The notes: generated by a model from the sequence alone, not told the origin. A stretch of DNA of 64,000 nucleotides from Austropuccinia psidii (GCA_023105745.1 JALGQZ010000003.1:41617185-41681184), one strand, 5' to 3'. Counted from the stretch's first letter, positions 33,550-46,270 are shown. Translations and numbers: made by a program.

Positions 33550-34281
33550 GATTTCAGGTATAAAAAGTTAAAATAAAGAAATAAAAAATCAAAACTTTCT
33601 TGAAGTATAGAATCAACAATCAAATCTTGAGGAAATCAATGAATCAATTAAAATATTCAGGTATGTCAATCAATCAAAGTCAAATGAGTCTTGAAGTCAG
33701 AATCAATATCAATCAAAATCTTTAAGTCAATAAAATTAACCAATGAAATCAATAAAAATAAAATCTTGCAGAGAAAATCAATCAGTCAATAGAATTCTTG
33801 AGTAAAAGTCAATTTATGTCAATTCCTGATGTGAAATTCAGGAAAATCAATGAGAACTCTTCAGGTCAGTCAATTTTCTTGAAGTCAATGTCAATTATAT
33901 CATATCAGTCAATCAAATCAACTATCAAGTGAATTCTTCCTGAAAATCAAAATTCTTGAAGAAAAATCAAACTGAATCCTGATACAAAGAATGTGTCTGA
34001 ATAATCTGATGAGCAATTTGAAAATCAAAATGATAAGACGCCTGAATGAAGGATAAAAATAAGATTGATGATTGAGATTAAGATTGAAAAATATAACAAA
34101 AATAAAAATTGGGTCAGCTTTCAATTTTCAGAATGAAGAATGAATGAGAGAAAATTGAGAGGTGACAAAGAATCATTAAGTTCATAAGCATTAAAGAGTC
34201 CTAATTTCAAAGAATGCATGAATGAAATTGATTAAAAATGAATGAATATAATGAAAAAAAATTATGAGTTAATTAATATAA
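33550..34281 (-). repeat. Element B leader rich in TTGATT/TCAATC
   Basis: Between the LTR end and gag lies about 730 bp of low-complexity sequence dominated by GATT and TCAA repeats. The same leader lies in element C at 36035-36783. No tRNA-type TGG primer site directly follows the LTR end. Confidence 0.7.
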
Positions 34282-35717
34282 TGTCACAGGGGCTCTTATG
34301 GAAGCAAGAGGGGCTGGCACTCAGGAATCAAGAACTGACTTGGAGGGCTCCAAAGATAAAGGAATAATAAATATTTAATTTATTTAAACAAGAAGAATGG
34401 AAAAGACAAGTATGCCAAAGATAAAAGAAAAGAGTAAGAAGCCAAAGGCCAAGAAGCCAACCAAGTGAATCCTCAATTCACTATTTCAATCTGTCAGAAA
34501 AGGAATGGAATTAGTAAAGGGTATGACCACCAATATCCACTGACAGGCAAGGAAGAAAAAAGAGAAAGGGTTCTAATGACTGACTTAAGCTTATCAGTAT
34601 TAGCTCTAATAAGGTAAAGGAAAATAAAGATAAAAATAAATCCAATATATTAATTAACTGGGGAAAAAGTGCCCAGGAAAGGTGGCCGGTATATGTGAAC
34701 ACTTGAAATATTGATACTGGAAGGTGAATCAATTGACTGGATTGCCCAAATCGGGAAATACAGTTCTGGCCATCTTGGAATTTGAACTGTGTGATGGAAT
34801 TCACACAGTGGAATGTGAAATGGCCCAATTGGGCCTAGGCCATACAGGTGGATTGAATGAGGCCTGTGCGGATGAATTGAGTTGTCCAAGGAGTATTGAA
34901 CTCCTTGATTCCCTGACAACTGATTGAATTGATGTAATACCTCTTGAGAATTTCCCCTTTTGAATAATCCTGAATAATGTATCAACCCAACTCCTGCAGA
35001 TACAGGTGGTTGGCATCCTTGAAGTGTCTTCTGATTGCCGCCATAACTTGTCAGACTGATGAGTTGAATAATCCTCCTTTGAAATGGGCTTTGGATTTTG
35101 AGACCTTGATATGGAAAGATGGAAATGGGTCCTGAAAACTTCACCATTGGATTGATGAGTAAAAATGGTGCATAATGGTATATAATACCATATATGCACC
35201 ACACCTGCAACCTCAAGTACGGATGGCATGAAGGAATGGAAATAATTCCCCATAAGTTGAGGGGAAGGTTGATTGAGCTGATCTAGCGGCCTCTGGGAGT
35301 TTTCAGAGGCCATGGCTGCGGTATTGGTCCAGGGTGGTCCATGGCCAAAAAAGGGTCCTATGCAATTTATGGCCAAAATTGTATCCATGGGGGTTTTGGC
35401 CAATTTTGGGTCCAAGGAATTGGTCACAAAAAGTGGCTCAGGTGGACCCAATTGTGGTTTGGGACCCTCCTGGCCTTGGAGGCTAGGTGGCTGCCCTCTT
35501 TGTCCCCTTTTGGCCTCATTGGATTAGGCCAAAAGGGGCCTAATTGGCCTACGGACCATGGCCCACAGACCGTGGCTTATGGACCGTACGGACCGCGGAC
35601 CATAGGGGGTCTAAATGGCCTAAAAAGGCCAGTTAGGCCAAAACCCCACTAATTAAAGGGGTTGGCCAGAAACCAATTGCGATGGCTAGGGAGCCTGGAG
35701 GCCCCTAGAAGACAAAA
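34282..35717 (-). repeat. 5' LTR of element B, missing its outer about 260 bp
   Basis: It starts TGTCACAGG at 34282 (the inner end) and matches the 42580-44279 LTR in reverse until GACAAAA at about 35717. There it joins a forward-oriented fragment of the same LTR. Confidence 0.8.
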
Positions 35718-36034
35718 ATTTCTCTTTTCTTTCCTTGCCTGTCAGTGGACATTGGTGGTCATATCCTTTACTTATTCCATTGTTCTTTCTGGCAGGTTGA
35801 AACAGTGAATTGAGGATTCACTTGGTTGGCTTCTTGGATTTTGGCTTTCTTTGATCTTTGGCCTCTGGCTTCATTCTTATTATCTTTTGTTATCCTTGGC
35901 ATATTTTTCCTTTCTCTTATTCCCACTTAAGAAATATATTCCTTAGTATTTCTTATCATCTTTTGGAGCCCTCCAAGTGAGTTCTTGACTGCTGAGTCCC
36001 AGGCCCTCTTTCTTCCATAAGAGCCCCTGTGACA
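35718..36034 (+). repeat. 5' LTR of element C, only the last about 316 bp
   Basis: It begins TTTCTCTTTTCTTTCC, matching about 43965-44279, and ends CCTGTGACA at 36034. With 34282-35717 it forms a fused inverted LTR pair between two head-to-head elements. Confidence 0.8.
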
Positions 36035-36783
36035 TTATATTAGTTAACTCATAATTTCTTTTCATTCTATTCATTCATTTTCCACATTTTATTCATTCAT
36101 TCTTCATCAAAATTATGAATCTTTAACGCTTATGAATTTAATGATTCCTCATGACCTCTCAAGTTTCTCTCATTCATTTCTTCATTCTGAAAATTGAAAG
36201 CTGACCCAATTTTATTTGTTTTATCTTTTTCAATCTTAATCTCAATCATCAATCTGATTTTTATCCTTCATTCAGGCGTCTTATCATTTTGATTTTCAAA
36301 TTGCTCATCAGACTATTCAGACACGTTCTTCATATCAGGATTCAATTTGATTTTTCTTCAAGAATTTTGATTTTCAGGAAGAATTCACTTGATAATCGAC
36401 TTAATTGACTGATTTGATATATTTGACACTGACCTGAAGAATTCTCATTGATCTTGCTGAATTCCACATCAAGGCTTTGACATAAATTGATTTTGACTCA
36501 AGATTTCATTTGACTGATTGATTTTTCTTTGCAAGATTTGATTTCATTTATTTTGGTTGATTGATTGATTTTATTGACTTCAAGATTCTCATTGATATTC
36601 ATTTTGACTTCAAGACCCAGTTGATTTTGATTGATTGAAGTACCTGAAGATTTTAATTGATTCATTGATTTTTCCCTCAAGATTTGATTTGATTTGATCC
36701 TCAAGACTATTTTGGTTTTGCCTCAAGTTTTACTCAAGTTTTGATCATATTCATTTGAATTTTATTCTTATTCTTATTCAATC
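36035..36783 (+). repeat. Element C leader, TTGATT-rich
   Basis: Mirror of the element B leader. It begins TTATATTAGTTAACTCATAA directly after the LTR end. No gene is visible. Confidence 0.7.
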
Positions 36784-38106
36784 ATGCCACTCCAACACTC
36801 ACCTCCTGCAAGACAGACCAGATCTCAGGCTCAAACTCAAGCTGTTCTTACTCCTACTCCAAGAGTTCCTCTTGATGGCACCCCAGCAGTTCCTCAACTG
36901 AGGGCCCGATTAGATAGAGGACCCCGCATGGAAGGAGAAGCACCATCCAGGAAGGAAGGAAGAGTTCCAAGAAGATCAAATTATTTCTCAGGAGTAGTTG
37001 GCAGTTTTCCAGGCATTTCAAGGATTAGTCTTAAAGGTCCAGGTGAAGATGGTGAAGAGGAGGAGGAAGAGTCTGATGGTACTGAAGGTGTTCCTGCTCC
37101 GGTGGGGGCGTCTCAAGGTACTGGAGTACCAACTCTAGCCCAGTCTAATCAGCCTGTCTCTCATCAATCTGAACCCTATTTATTGGCCATTATGCAGCAA
37201 ATGACTCAGATTATGGCAAATCTTCAAGCAGATTCTTCTTCTGATTCATCAAGATCACCACCCTTCAAGACTCCATCTATGAAGGCTCCAGAATGCTTTG
37301 ATGGGACTCAGCCCTTCAAAGTCAGAAGCTTTATCCAGTCTTGTCAATTGATTCTTCATAATGATCAGGCAAACTTCTCTCAAGACAGGAAGAAGGTTCA
37401 TTATGCCACTTCATTTCTTATTGGCAGGGCTGCAAAATGGATTGAGCCTTATCTTTCCAATCTCACCAATCAAGATCCCAAATACCTTCTCAATTCTCGG
37501 AATTTATTTGAATCACAACTCTTCACTTTGTTTGGGGACCCGAATGAAGTCAGAAAAGCAGAAGCATATTTGGATTCCTTAAGATTGAAAGAAGGAGGGC
37601 ATGTATCACTATACATTGCTGACTTTAGAAGCTTAGCCTCAAGGATTGGGGATTGGGGTGAAAGAGCTCTCATCCATCCTTTCAGGAAGGGATTTCCATC
37701 AAGGATTCTGGATCAATTGGCCTCCCATCCTTGAAATATTGATTCTCTTCAAGACTTAATGGATGTTAGCCTGCAACTCAATAGGGGGTACCATGAGAGG
37801 CAAAAGGAGAAGAATCATCATCAAGAGAAGAAGCCTGAAGCCTCAAAGTCAAGTTCTTCTCATCATCAAAATTCTTTAAGCTCAAGTCACAAGAAGAAGA
37901 ATTTTCATGCTCAAAAGCAGGACAAGCCCCACTCTTCCTTGTTGAATAAGGACTTCAAGTTGAAAGGTTCTGAAAAAGAAAGAAGAATCAAGGAGGGCTT
38001 GTGTACCTATTGTGGGGGGAAGCATAGTCTTGAGTCTTGTTTTGAAAGACCTCAAAACAAGCTTGCCCAACCATCAGGCCACTTTCCCAGCTGGGGAAAA
38101 GCCTGA
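36784..38106 (+). pseudogene. Element C gag with variant zinc knuckle
   Basis: ATG at 36784 opens MPLQHSPPARQTRSQ; the frame is open for 316 codons, stops at TGA 37732 (relative B has a sense codon there), and continues in frame to 38106. It shares SMKAPECFDGTQPFK and FGDPNEVRKAEAYLDSLR with B. The zinc knuckle CTYCGGKHSLESC has CX2CX3HX4C spacing, one residue shorter than the usual CCHC box. Gag forms the particle that packages element RNA. Confidence 0.8.
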
Positions 38107-38120
38107 GTGGAGACCATGTT

Positions 38121-40315
38121 GTGTTCAATGGTCTTCACAGTTTTCCTTCCAGAGCAAAATTGTGCATTCTGAATACTGGTGTCAAAAATTCTCTTAAATT
38201 TTTTGTTTTTTCTTCTCTTTCTGATGTTCTTCACAGTATTCTCATTTATTCTGGTGCTACACACTCATTTATTGCAAAGCAGTTTGTTCACAAGTACTCA
38301 TTGACTACGTCAGAACTTCCAGAGAAGATTCCCCTTATCATTCTTGACCCCTCTGAGTCTCCTTCCTTATTTGTGACTCACCATACTAGATATATGGTTG
38401 AGCTCCCTTCCTTCCCAAGCTTTGAATGGGACTTTTTAGTCATTGATACTCCCAAGGGAGAAGACCTCATATTGGGCTTTGACTTTTTCAATCATTTTTA
38501 TCCTTCTATTGATTGGAGGCAAGGGCTGATCACCTTTAATCCTGATCATTTGGACTATTCTGATCCTTCTACATATTTCAGTAATGACTTTTCTTCTGCC
38601 AAATCATGTGCAGCTCTGGTTGGTGATTATAAAACACCATAATTTCCGTCTTCTATCCATTTTCCTTCCATTAATTCCTCACAGTCATTAATATCTCCTA
38701 GAGATGAAGTCTTCAAAGAGATTCAAGATTTTGGAGAAGATAATTATGTATCTTCACTTCATCTCTTATTTGGGAATATGGACCTTCCTCATTCATCTTA
38801 TCATGACTCCCTGGAGGAGTTGTGGGATGAATAGGAAGAGCCAGAAGAAGTAGAAGCCGGGATGAAGGTTGTTCCTTCTGTCTATCACCAATATTTGGAT
38901 GTATTCTCCAAGGTGAAAGCAGACAAACTTCCTCCTCACCGCGCCTGTGATCATCATATCGAGCTGGAGGCGTCTCTACCTCCAGTTGGGGTGATCTACT
39001 CTTTATCAAAACAAGAGTCAGATACACTCAGAGCCTACAATTCAGGGAATGTAGAGAAAGGTGTCATCCGGCCAAGCTCCTCTTCAACAGGAGCACCTGT
39101 CCTCTTTGTCAAAAAGAGAGATGGTGGCCTCCATTTGTGTGTTGATTACCGCAAACTCAATGCTGTTACTAGGAAGAACAAGTATCCTGTTCCTCCTATG
39201 AATCACCTTCTCAATGTCTTTAATGGTTCTTCTATCTTCTCCAATATTAATTTGCGTGGTGCATATAACATGCTCAGAATCAAGGAGGGTGATGGACATT
39301 TGACTTGTTTTAGAACTAAATATGGCAGTTATGAGTACTTGGTTATGCCGTTTTGGCTCACCAATGATCCTGCTTCTTTCCAAAATCTTATCAATGATAT
39401 GTTTCAAGATCTTCTCAATGTTTATGTTGTAGTTTATTTGGATGACATTATGGTCTTTTCCAAATCTGAGGAAGAACATGTCACTCATGTTTCCACTGTT
39501 CTTTCCAGACTCAGAGCCAATAACCTTTTTGCTAAGGCGTCCAAGTGCCTCTTTCATGTTTCACGTGTGGAATATCTTGGTTATGTAGTTTCTTCTTAAG
39601 GCCTCAAGATGAACCAAGCAAAAGTCCAGCAGATTCTCAATTGGCCGCCTCCAAGAAACCTCAAGGCTCTTCAATCATTCCTTGGCTTTGCCAACTTCTA
39701 CCACCATTTCATCAAGAATTATTCAAAGAAGGTCAGTTCACTCACCAGTTTCCTCAAGAAAGATTCATGTTTTCCCCTCAATGGGGAAGCTCTCAGTCAG
39801 TTTCACCAACTCAAAGAGGCTTTCACCACCGCTCCAATCCTTCTCTACCGACCATTGTAGAGACCAATGCATCAGATTATGCTTTTGGTGCTGTACTGAG
39901 TCAGGTCTCTGACTCAGGAAAACATCCCATTGCATTCGACAGCCGCAAGCTTATCCCAGCAGAGCTCAATTATGAAATTCATGACAAGGAACTCCTTGGT
40001 ATCGTCTGGGCTCTCAAGCGCTGGAGGGCTTTTCTTCTTTCACTGTCTTCCCCTTTTGTAGTTCTCACCAATCACTCTTCCCTTCAATACTTCATGACCT
40101 CCAAATTCCTCACTCGCCGTCAAGCCCGTTGGGCTGAATTCCTTTCTGAATTTCACTTTTCAATCACTTACCGCCCTGGCCACCTAGCTACTCTTCTGGA
40201 CGCCTTATCACGTTGGGACTACGTCTATCCGGAGAGGGGGGAGGACTTCATCAGCAAGAATCCAATGAATTTTCAACAACTCATTAAGCAAGATGAAGCT
40301 CAACCCTCAAGGTAG
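38121..40315 (+). pseudogene. Element C protease, reverse transcriptase and RNase H
   Basis: The protease active site reads ILIYSGATHSFIA: the catalytic Asp is Tyr (GAT to TAT), which would abolish cleavage; element B keeps Asp. Stops occur at 38640 and 38832. The reverse transcriptase includes VLFVKKRDGGLHLCVDYRKL and VVYLDDIMVFS (both Asp present), then a TAA at about 39597 and a frameshift near 39850. RNase H follows: VETNASDYAFGAVLSQV (Asp to Asn in TDAS), DSRKLIPAEL and NYEIHDKELLG. Confidence 0.85.
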
Positions 40316-40327
40316 TTTGCAATTAAG

Positions 40328-41830
40328 GTGGAATCCTTTTCAAATTGGATTAATTCAATCCACAAGGAATTATGGCAAGATCCCCAGTACAGAAGTATCC
40401 TTGAAGATTTGGGTAAAGGTAAATCTGTCCGAAATTATTCTCTTGATTCCTCTTCCCAACTTCTTCTCTTCAAAGATCGGGTGGTAGTCCCAAATGACTC
40501 CACAATTCAACTTAGTATTCTTCAAAAGCGTCACAATTCTCCTCTAGCTGGCCACCCTGGACAAGAGCAGACTCTCAAACTTGTCAAGCGGGATTTCCAC
40601 TGGTCCGGCATGACTCAATTTATCAAGGATTATTTTTCATCCTGTCAACAGTGCTCAAGAAACAAGAATATTCACCATAAGAAGTTTGGATCTCTCAAAC
40701 CTCTTCCAATTCCAAATGGTTCTTGAATTTGTCTTTCAATGGACTTCATCACGCAACTGCCGCTGTCCAATTCCTTTGATTCAATCTTGGTCATAGTGGA
40801 CAGATTCTGGAAAAATGGCAGTTTTTATTCCACCAATGTCTTCAATCACTTCCCGGGATTTGGCCCATTTATTCATCAAGAATATCTTTTCAAAGCATGG
40901 CCTTCTGCTCAGCATTGTCAGTGATAGAGGTTCACTCTTTGTTTTTTCTTTTTGGACCAATATTTGTCAGGAGCTCAAGATTTCCAGAGACTTGTCAACT
41001 GCTTACCATCCAGAAACTGATGAACAGACAGAGAGGGTAAATCACATACTAGAACAGTATCTTCGGATGTATGCCATGTATCATCAAGATGATTGGAACA
41101 CCTGGCTCCCTCTGGCTGAATTTGCCTACAATAATTCTGATCACTCTTCAACCAAGCAATCCCCGTTCTTCACTGTTTATGGAAGAGATCCACATTTTAA
41201 TTCAGTTCACATCACTCAAGATACTCCTGCTGGAAAGTTATCAACAAAAATCCAATGAGTAGAGCAAGATGTCAAGAGAGAACTTGAAGCTTCCATAAAC
41301 CGGTTTAAGAGGTATGCAGATAAAGGTAGAGCAAGTCCACCTGTTTTCAATCCTGGTGACATGGTATGGCTTTCTTCCAAGAATATCGAATCAACCATAC
41401 CCACCAAAAAACTATCCGAAAGATGGTTGGGTCCTTTTCCAATCTTGAAGAAAGTCAGTTCTCATGCTTACCACCTCAAGCTTCGATCTCAATGGAAATC
41501 CATCCACCCAGTCTTCCATATTTCCCTTCTGGAACCAGTCAAGACATCAACAATCCTAAATCGGCATCAAGAGCCTCCTCCTCCAATTACCATTGAAGAA
41601 GAAGAGGAATAGGAAGTCTCTCAAGTACTGGATTCCAAGCTCAAGAGGAGAAAGTTATGGTATCTGGTGGAATGGAAAGGTTTCAGTCAAGACCCAGAAA
41701 GATCCACTTGGGAATAAGCCGAAAACCTCAAGAATTGTCCTGATCTTGTCAAAGATTTCCATTCTTTGTATCCTGACAAGCCAGGACCCAATTATTCAAA
41801 AGCTTGATCTTTTATGGTGCTTGGTGGGGA
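40328..41830 (+). pseudogene. Element C integrase and chromodomain
   Basis: It reads RHNSPLAGHPGQEQT...SCQQCSRN (zinc domain), SMDFITQL, LSIVSDRGSLFVFSFW and AYHPETDEQTERVN, then the C-terminal ERWLGPFPILKKV and HPVFHISLLEPVKT. The chromodomain at 41625-41790 is well kept (YLVEWKGFSQDPERSTWE) but has two in-frame stops. This copy supplies the uninterrupted version of the site that received the 20.9-kb transposon in B, at about 41350-41362. Confidence 0.85.
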
Positions 41831-42579
41831 GAGGAATTACAAAAGTAAGTCCCACTCCTCGTATGCACCTTTAGGGGTATTCTACTCTCCTTTGTTGTAA
41901 GCATCGCCTTGGCCACTGTGTGAGCACTTTGCAATTTGGACCCAGATTCGTTGGCCTGGCTTTCAACATCAATTCCAAAATTATGGCCACTTTTCACTTG
42001 GGCAAATGGACCATTCACTTTCATTTTCCTTTCCAAATTTTCCAATTCAAGACATTCCTTCATGAAATTAATATTCTTATTTATGGCACTGGTGGGATTG
42101 GCAACTCCTAAAAGTAAGCTCCTCTCCTGGTTTGCCCTTCCCTGAGGGGTCCAAAATCTTTTCAAAACATCACCTTGGCCACTCTGTGAGCACCTGGCAT
42201 CAAATTCTTTTATCCAGGTCCTTGGCCACTTTCAAATGAAGCGTCAAAATCTGTGATGAACATTTGATCCCCCCTTCAAAACTTTTCCTTTTTATTTTCT
42301 TTTTCTTTTTCTTTATCTTTACTTTTCTTCAAATTTCTTTTATTATAATCTTTATGCCAAAATTCTACGTCAAATTCAATCCTTCAACATTCTCAAAGCC
42401 AAATGTCAAGAGCAGACTACATCAACCTCAATTCTTATTCCAACATTATTATCAGTCTGAAATTTTCTTTTCAAGATCAAATACCTCTGAAACCCCTCTG
42501 TCCAATCTGTCCCAACAGCCTCAACAGCCGTCTACCTTATCTTGGTTCTCAGGAATTCACCATTCAAGGTAGGGGGTAC
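41831..42579 (+). other. Element C 3' non-coding region
   Basis: About 750 bp between pol and the LTR contains two diverged copies of CCTTGGCCACT.TGTGAGCAC about 265 bp apart (about 41909 and 42173), as in element B. A purine-rich AAGGTAGGGGGTAC tract precedes the LTR and is the likely plus-strand primer. Confidence 0.65.
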
Positions 42580-44279
42580 TGTCACAACCACAAGTTTGAC
42601 CCTTGTCCTTGATGGGCGCCACAATCCAACCTGGAGCCAAGTTGGGGCCAATTGGTCACATTATATCATTTATGGCCAATTGGCCCCCTTGGCAGTTCTA
42701 TGGCATCCACGCCATAACACCATCCAATGACCATTTTATGGCCTCAGGGCATATCCTGCTGTCATTGGCCTTCTTGGCCGATTCCCACTTCACCAACCCC
42801 CAGGCCTTCATCTTTGTTTTTGGGCCTGGGGGGTCAGTTTGTCTTCTAGGGGCCTCCAGGCCCCCTAGCCATCATCCTTGGATTCAGGGCCACCCCTTTC
42901 ATTATTGGGGCTTTGGCCTAAATGGCCTTTTTGGGCCATTTAGGCCCCCTACGGCTCCTATGGCCCGTGGGCTGTGATTCACAGTCCATGGTCCGTAGGC
43001 CATTTAGGCCCCTTTTGGCCTAATCCAATGAGGCCAAAAGGGGCCAAAGGGGCCAGCCAGGTGGGTCCCAAAACCACAATTGGGCCCACCTGAGCCATAT
43101 TTGGCCACCACTTCCTTGGACCCAAAAGTGACCAAAAACCTCATGGACACCATTTTGGCCTTAAATCCTGTAGGACCCAATTTTGGCCATGGACCACCAT
43201 GGACCAATAGTTCAGCCATGGCCTCTGGCAACCACCAGAGGCCACCAGATCGACTCAGTCCATCTTTCCCCTCAACTCCAGGGGATTTTTCCTTTCCTTC
43301 ATCCCATCCGTACTCAAGGTTGCAGGCATGGTGCATATATGGTATTATATACCATTATGCACCATTTTTGCTCAGCAATCCAATGGTGACGTTTTCAGGA
43401 CCCAATTCCACCTTTCCAACTCAAAGTCTCAAATACCAACTCCCATTTTGAAGGAGGATTAATCAGCTCATCAGTCTGACAAGTTATGGCGGAAATCAGA
43501 AGACTCATCAAGGATACCAAACACCTGTATCTGCAGGAGTTGGGTTGGTACAATTCATTCAGGATTATTCAAGGGAAATTCTCAAGAGGTATTACATCAT
43601 TTCAATCAGCTTTCAAGGCATCAAGTATTCAATACTCCTTGGACAACTCAATTCATCCGTACAGGCCTCATTCAATCAACCTGTATGGTCTTGGCCCAAT
43701 TGGGCCATTCCATATTCTACTGTGTGAATTCCATCACACAGTTCAAATTTCAAGATGGCCAGAACTTTCTTTCCCAATTCAGACAATACATTCATTGATC
43801 CACCTTCCAGGATCAATCTTTCAGTTTTCACATATACCGGCTACCTTTCATCACCTGGGGACTTTTTCCCCAGTTAATTAATATATTGGATTTATTTTTA
43901 TCCTTATTTTCTTTTACCTTATTAAAGTTAATACTGATAATCTTAAGTCAGTCATTAGCACCCTTTCTCTTTTCTTTCCTTGCCTGTCAGTGGATATTGG
44001 TGGTCATATCCTTTACTAATTCCATTGTTCTTTCTGGCAGGTTGAAACAGTGAATTGGTGATTCACTTGGTTGGCTTCTTGGCTTTTGGCTTTCTTTGAT
44101 CTTTGGACTCTGGCTTCATTCTTATTATCCTTTGTTATTTTTGGCATATTTGTCCTTTCTCTTATTCCCGCTTAAGAAATATATTCAGTAGTATTTCTTA
44201 TCATCTTTTGGAGCCCTCCAAGTGAGTTCTTGACTCCTGAGAGCCAGGCCCTCTTGCTTCCATAAGAGAACCTGTGACA
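42580..44279 (+). repeat. 3' LTR of element C, complete (1.7 kb)
   Basis: It runs from TGTCACAACC to CCTGTGACA, so the ends form TGTCAC/GTGACA inverted repeats. The first third is crowded with TGGCCA and GGCC motifs. It is the reference for the truncated LTRs of B and C. Confidence 0.85.
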
Positions 44280-45067
44280 GAGAACTGGAACATGCTATCA
44301 AGAGAAGATGTGTAGAACCTTGTTCAACAGAGGACTACATCAATGCAATGGAATATATCATTACCAGAACAAGAATTGGTAAAGCTTGGACCAAAATCCC
44401 TATGGAATCCAAGATGGTCCCAAAGATTCCCAGACAGGATAAAAGACCAGAGAGACCTGTCTTGAAGTATCATAAATGTGGAAGCACTTCACATCTAGCC
44501 AACACTTGTACCAAAAAGACAAAAATAAATGAAATTCAGTTCATTGAAGGAATTCAGTGTACTGAAGAGAAAGAGGAATCTGATGAAGATTCTGCAGTCT
44601 CTGAGGATACACCAGTGGAGGACTATCCCATTGAAAGAATTACAGCTTTTTTTGAGGTAACAGAAGTCTATACCCACTTGCCAAAGTACAATGAGGATTG
44701 CTGCAACCTGATAAATATCCAGGATGCCAGTATGTGTAAAGCAAAACCTGCTAGAGGTAAAGGTTACACTGCTGGAGCATCCTGTATCAGATCAGTTTTG
44801 ATGAGTGATATTGAAGCCAAAGTAAATTTCAAAACAGGGGCATTTTGCACTTGTGTGGGCAAAAATTATTTACAATTTATACTTCCTGAATGGAAAAACC
44901 ATCTATTACCAATAGAAGGTGTTCAATTTAGTAGTTCCAGTAACAATATGTACCCCTTGGGTATATTGGACACTAATCTTGTATTTCCACACCCAGCAGG
45001 AAGTGTAAGAATAAAAACTGAGATTGTGGTAATGGATAATTGCACATCTCAGCACACCATTCTTTGA
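44280..45067 (+). pseudogene. Element D gag end and protease
   Basis: The gag segment reads ELEHAIKR, then a zinc knuckle YHKCGSTSHLANTC whose first Cys is Tyr. The protease segment NFKTGAFCTCVGKNYL has Lys where relatives E and F have the catalytic Asp (LLLDPGAF). A stop ends the frame at 45065. This protease cannot work as written. Confidence 0.75.
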
Positions 45068-45075
45068 AAAAAATT

Positions 45076-46270
45076 ACTTAAATATTTATGGTATTGACAT
45101 CAATAACCATAAAGACAGATATTTCACAATTGGGGATAACAAAAGACAAAAATTTGCTTTTTCCAATATTCCAAATCAGATATCTGTGGTATCTTCTGTT
45201 AAAGATACTTATAAAGATGAATTTGTGTCTAATAAGCTTATTGAATCAAAAATTAATCCATCATTGTCACCAAAGATGAGGAATGAACTTATTGACGTGT
45301 TATATAAATACAATAATGCATTTGCCTCTGATAATGAACCATTAGGTGCTATAAGAGGACATGAAGTTGATATTACTCTTAATATTGACAGACTATATCC
45401 TCCAGTACTTAGAAGACCAGCTTTTCCAGCGAGTACCAGAGCTAGAGAAGCCTTGGAGAAGCATATCCAAGAGTTAATACAAATTTGTGTACTAAGGAAA
45501 GTGGGCCATAATGAGGAAGTTGAAGTGACCACACCTGTCATTATTGCCTGGCATAATTATAAGTCAAGAATGCTTGGAGATTTCAGAGCATTGAATACCT
45601 ACACAGTTCCAGATAGGTATCCAATCCCTAGAGTTTGAGAAGCCTTGACTCAATGGTCTAAAGCTAAGTATATAACATCAATGGATGCATTGAAAGGCTT
45701 TCATAAAAATGTTTTGATGCCTAAAGCTAAGAAATTACTTAAATTATCACTAACTGTGGTATTTTATGAGTATCTTAAAATGCCATTTGGAATTAAAAAT
45801 GCTTTATCCCATTATCAAAGAATGATTAACACCATCTTTCCCATAGAATTGTCTGAAGGATGGCTTGTCATTTATATTTATGATATTATCATATGTTCTG
45901 ATTAATGGTCTTTGCACCTTGAAAGACTTCCAAGAGTACTTCACAAGGTTGCAGAAGTGAACATGAAAATTTCACTTAAGAAATGCAATTTTGTTTTTGA
46001 AGAACTTAAAGCATTAGGACACGTTGTTTCTGATTTAACCTTGGGTATTGACAAAAACAATGTAGCAGAAGTGTTACTTAAGCCAATACCCCAGAATAAA
46101 AAATAAATGATGTCTTTTCTTGGGTTTTCCAGTTATTATAGGAAACACTTGAAAGTATTTGTGATTCTAGCCAAGTCACTATATAGAATCTGTGATCAAA
46201 AGACTGTACTTGAGATAACACAGGAGAGAATTAAAGCTTATGAGAAGAAAAAGAAAGCTCTTACAGAAGC
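45076..46270 (+). pseudogene. Element D reverse transcriptase (broken)
   Basis: It runs from the Asp-rich linker through LRRPAFPASTRAREALEKHI, VTTPVIIAWHNYKSRMLGDF and the active site LVIYIYDIIICS, where YIDD has become YIYD, losing a catalytic Asp. Stops occur near 45637, 45903 and 46103. The frame ends KALTEA at the element E insertion. Confidence 0.8.
46266..46270. other. Target site duplication of element E (left), GAAGC
   Basis: GAAGC precedes the left LTR and is repeated after the right LTR at 56323-56327. Joining one copy restores the element D reading frame ([10 protein letters not shown]). Confidence 0.85.

Larger units (their letters stand above)
28971..34281 (-). mobile_element. 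Element B, right portion (gag to integrase), minus strand
   Basis: This continues element B after the giant insertion: from right to left a leader (34281-33550), gag, protease, reverse transcriptase, RNase H and integrase. It is the mirror of element C (35718-44279). The frames are interrupted by several stops and shifts. Confidence 0.9.
35718..44279 (+). mobile_element. Element C: Ty3/Gypsy retrotransposon, plus strand
   Basis: Same family as B. It has a leader (36035-36783), gag, pol ending in a chromodomain, a non-coding 3' region and a complete 3' LTR, but only a stub of the 5' LTR. Its right end abuts the gag of element D at GAGAACTGGAACATG, so it (or a B/C composite) inserted into D. 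Confidence 0.9.
44280..46270 (+). mobile_element. Element D, left portion (gag to RNase H start)
   Basis: It begins abruptly inside gag next to the element C LTR and is cut by element E at GAAGC (46266-46270). It continues at 56323. The family is that of E and F rather than B and C. Confidence 0.85.
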
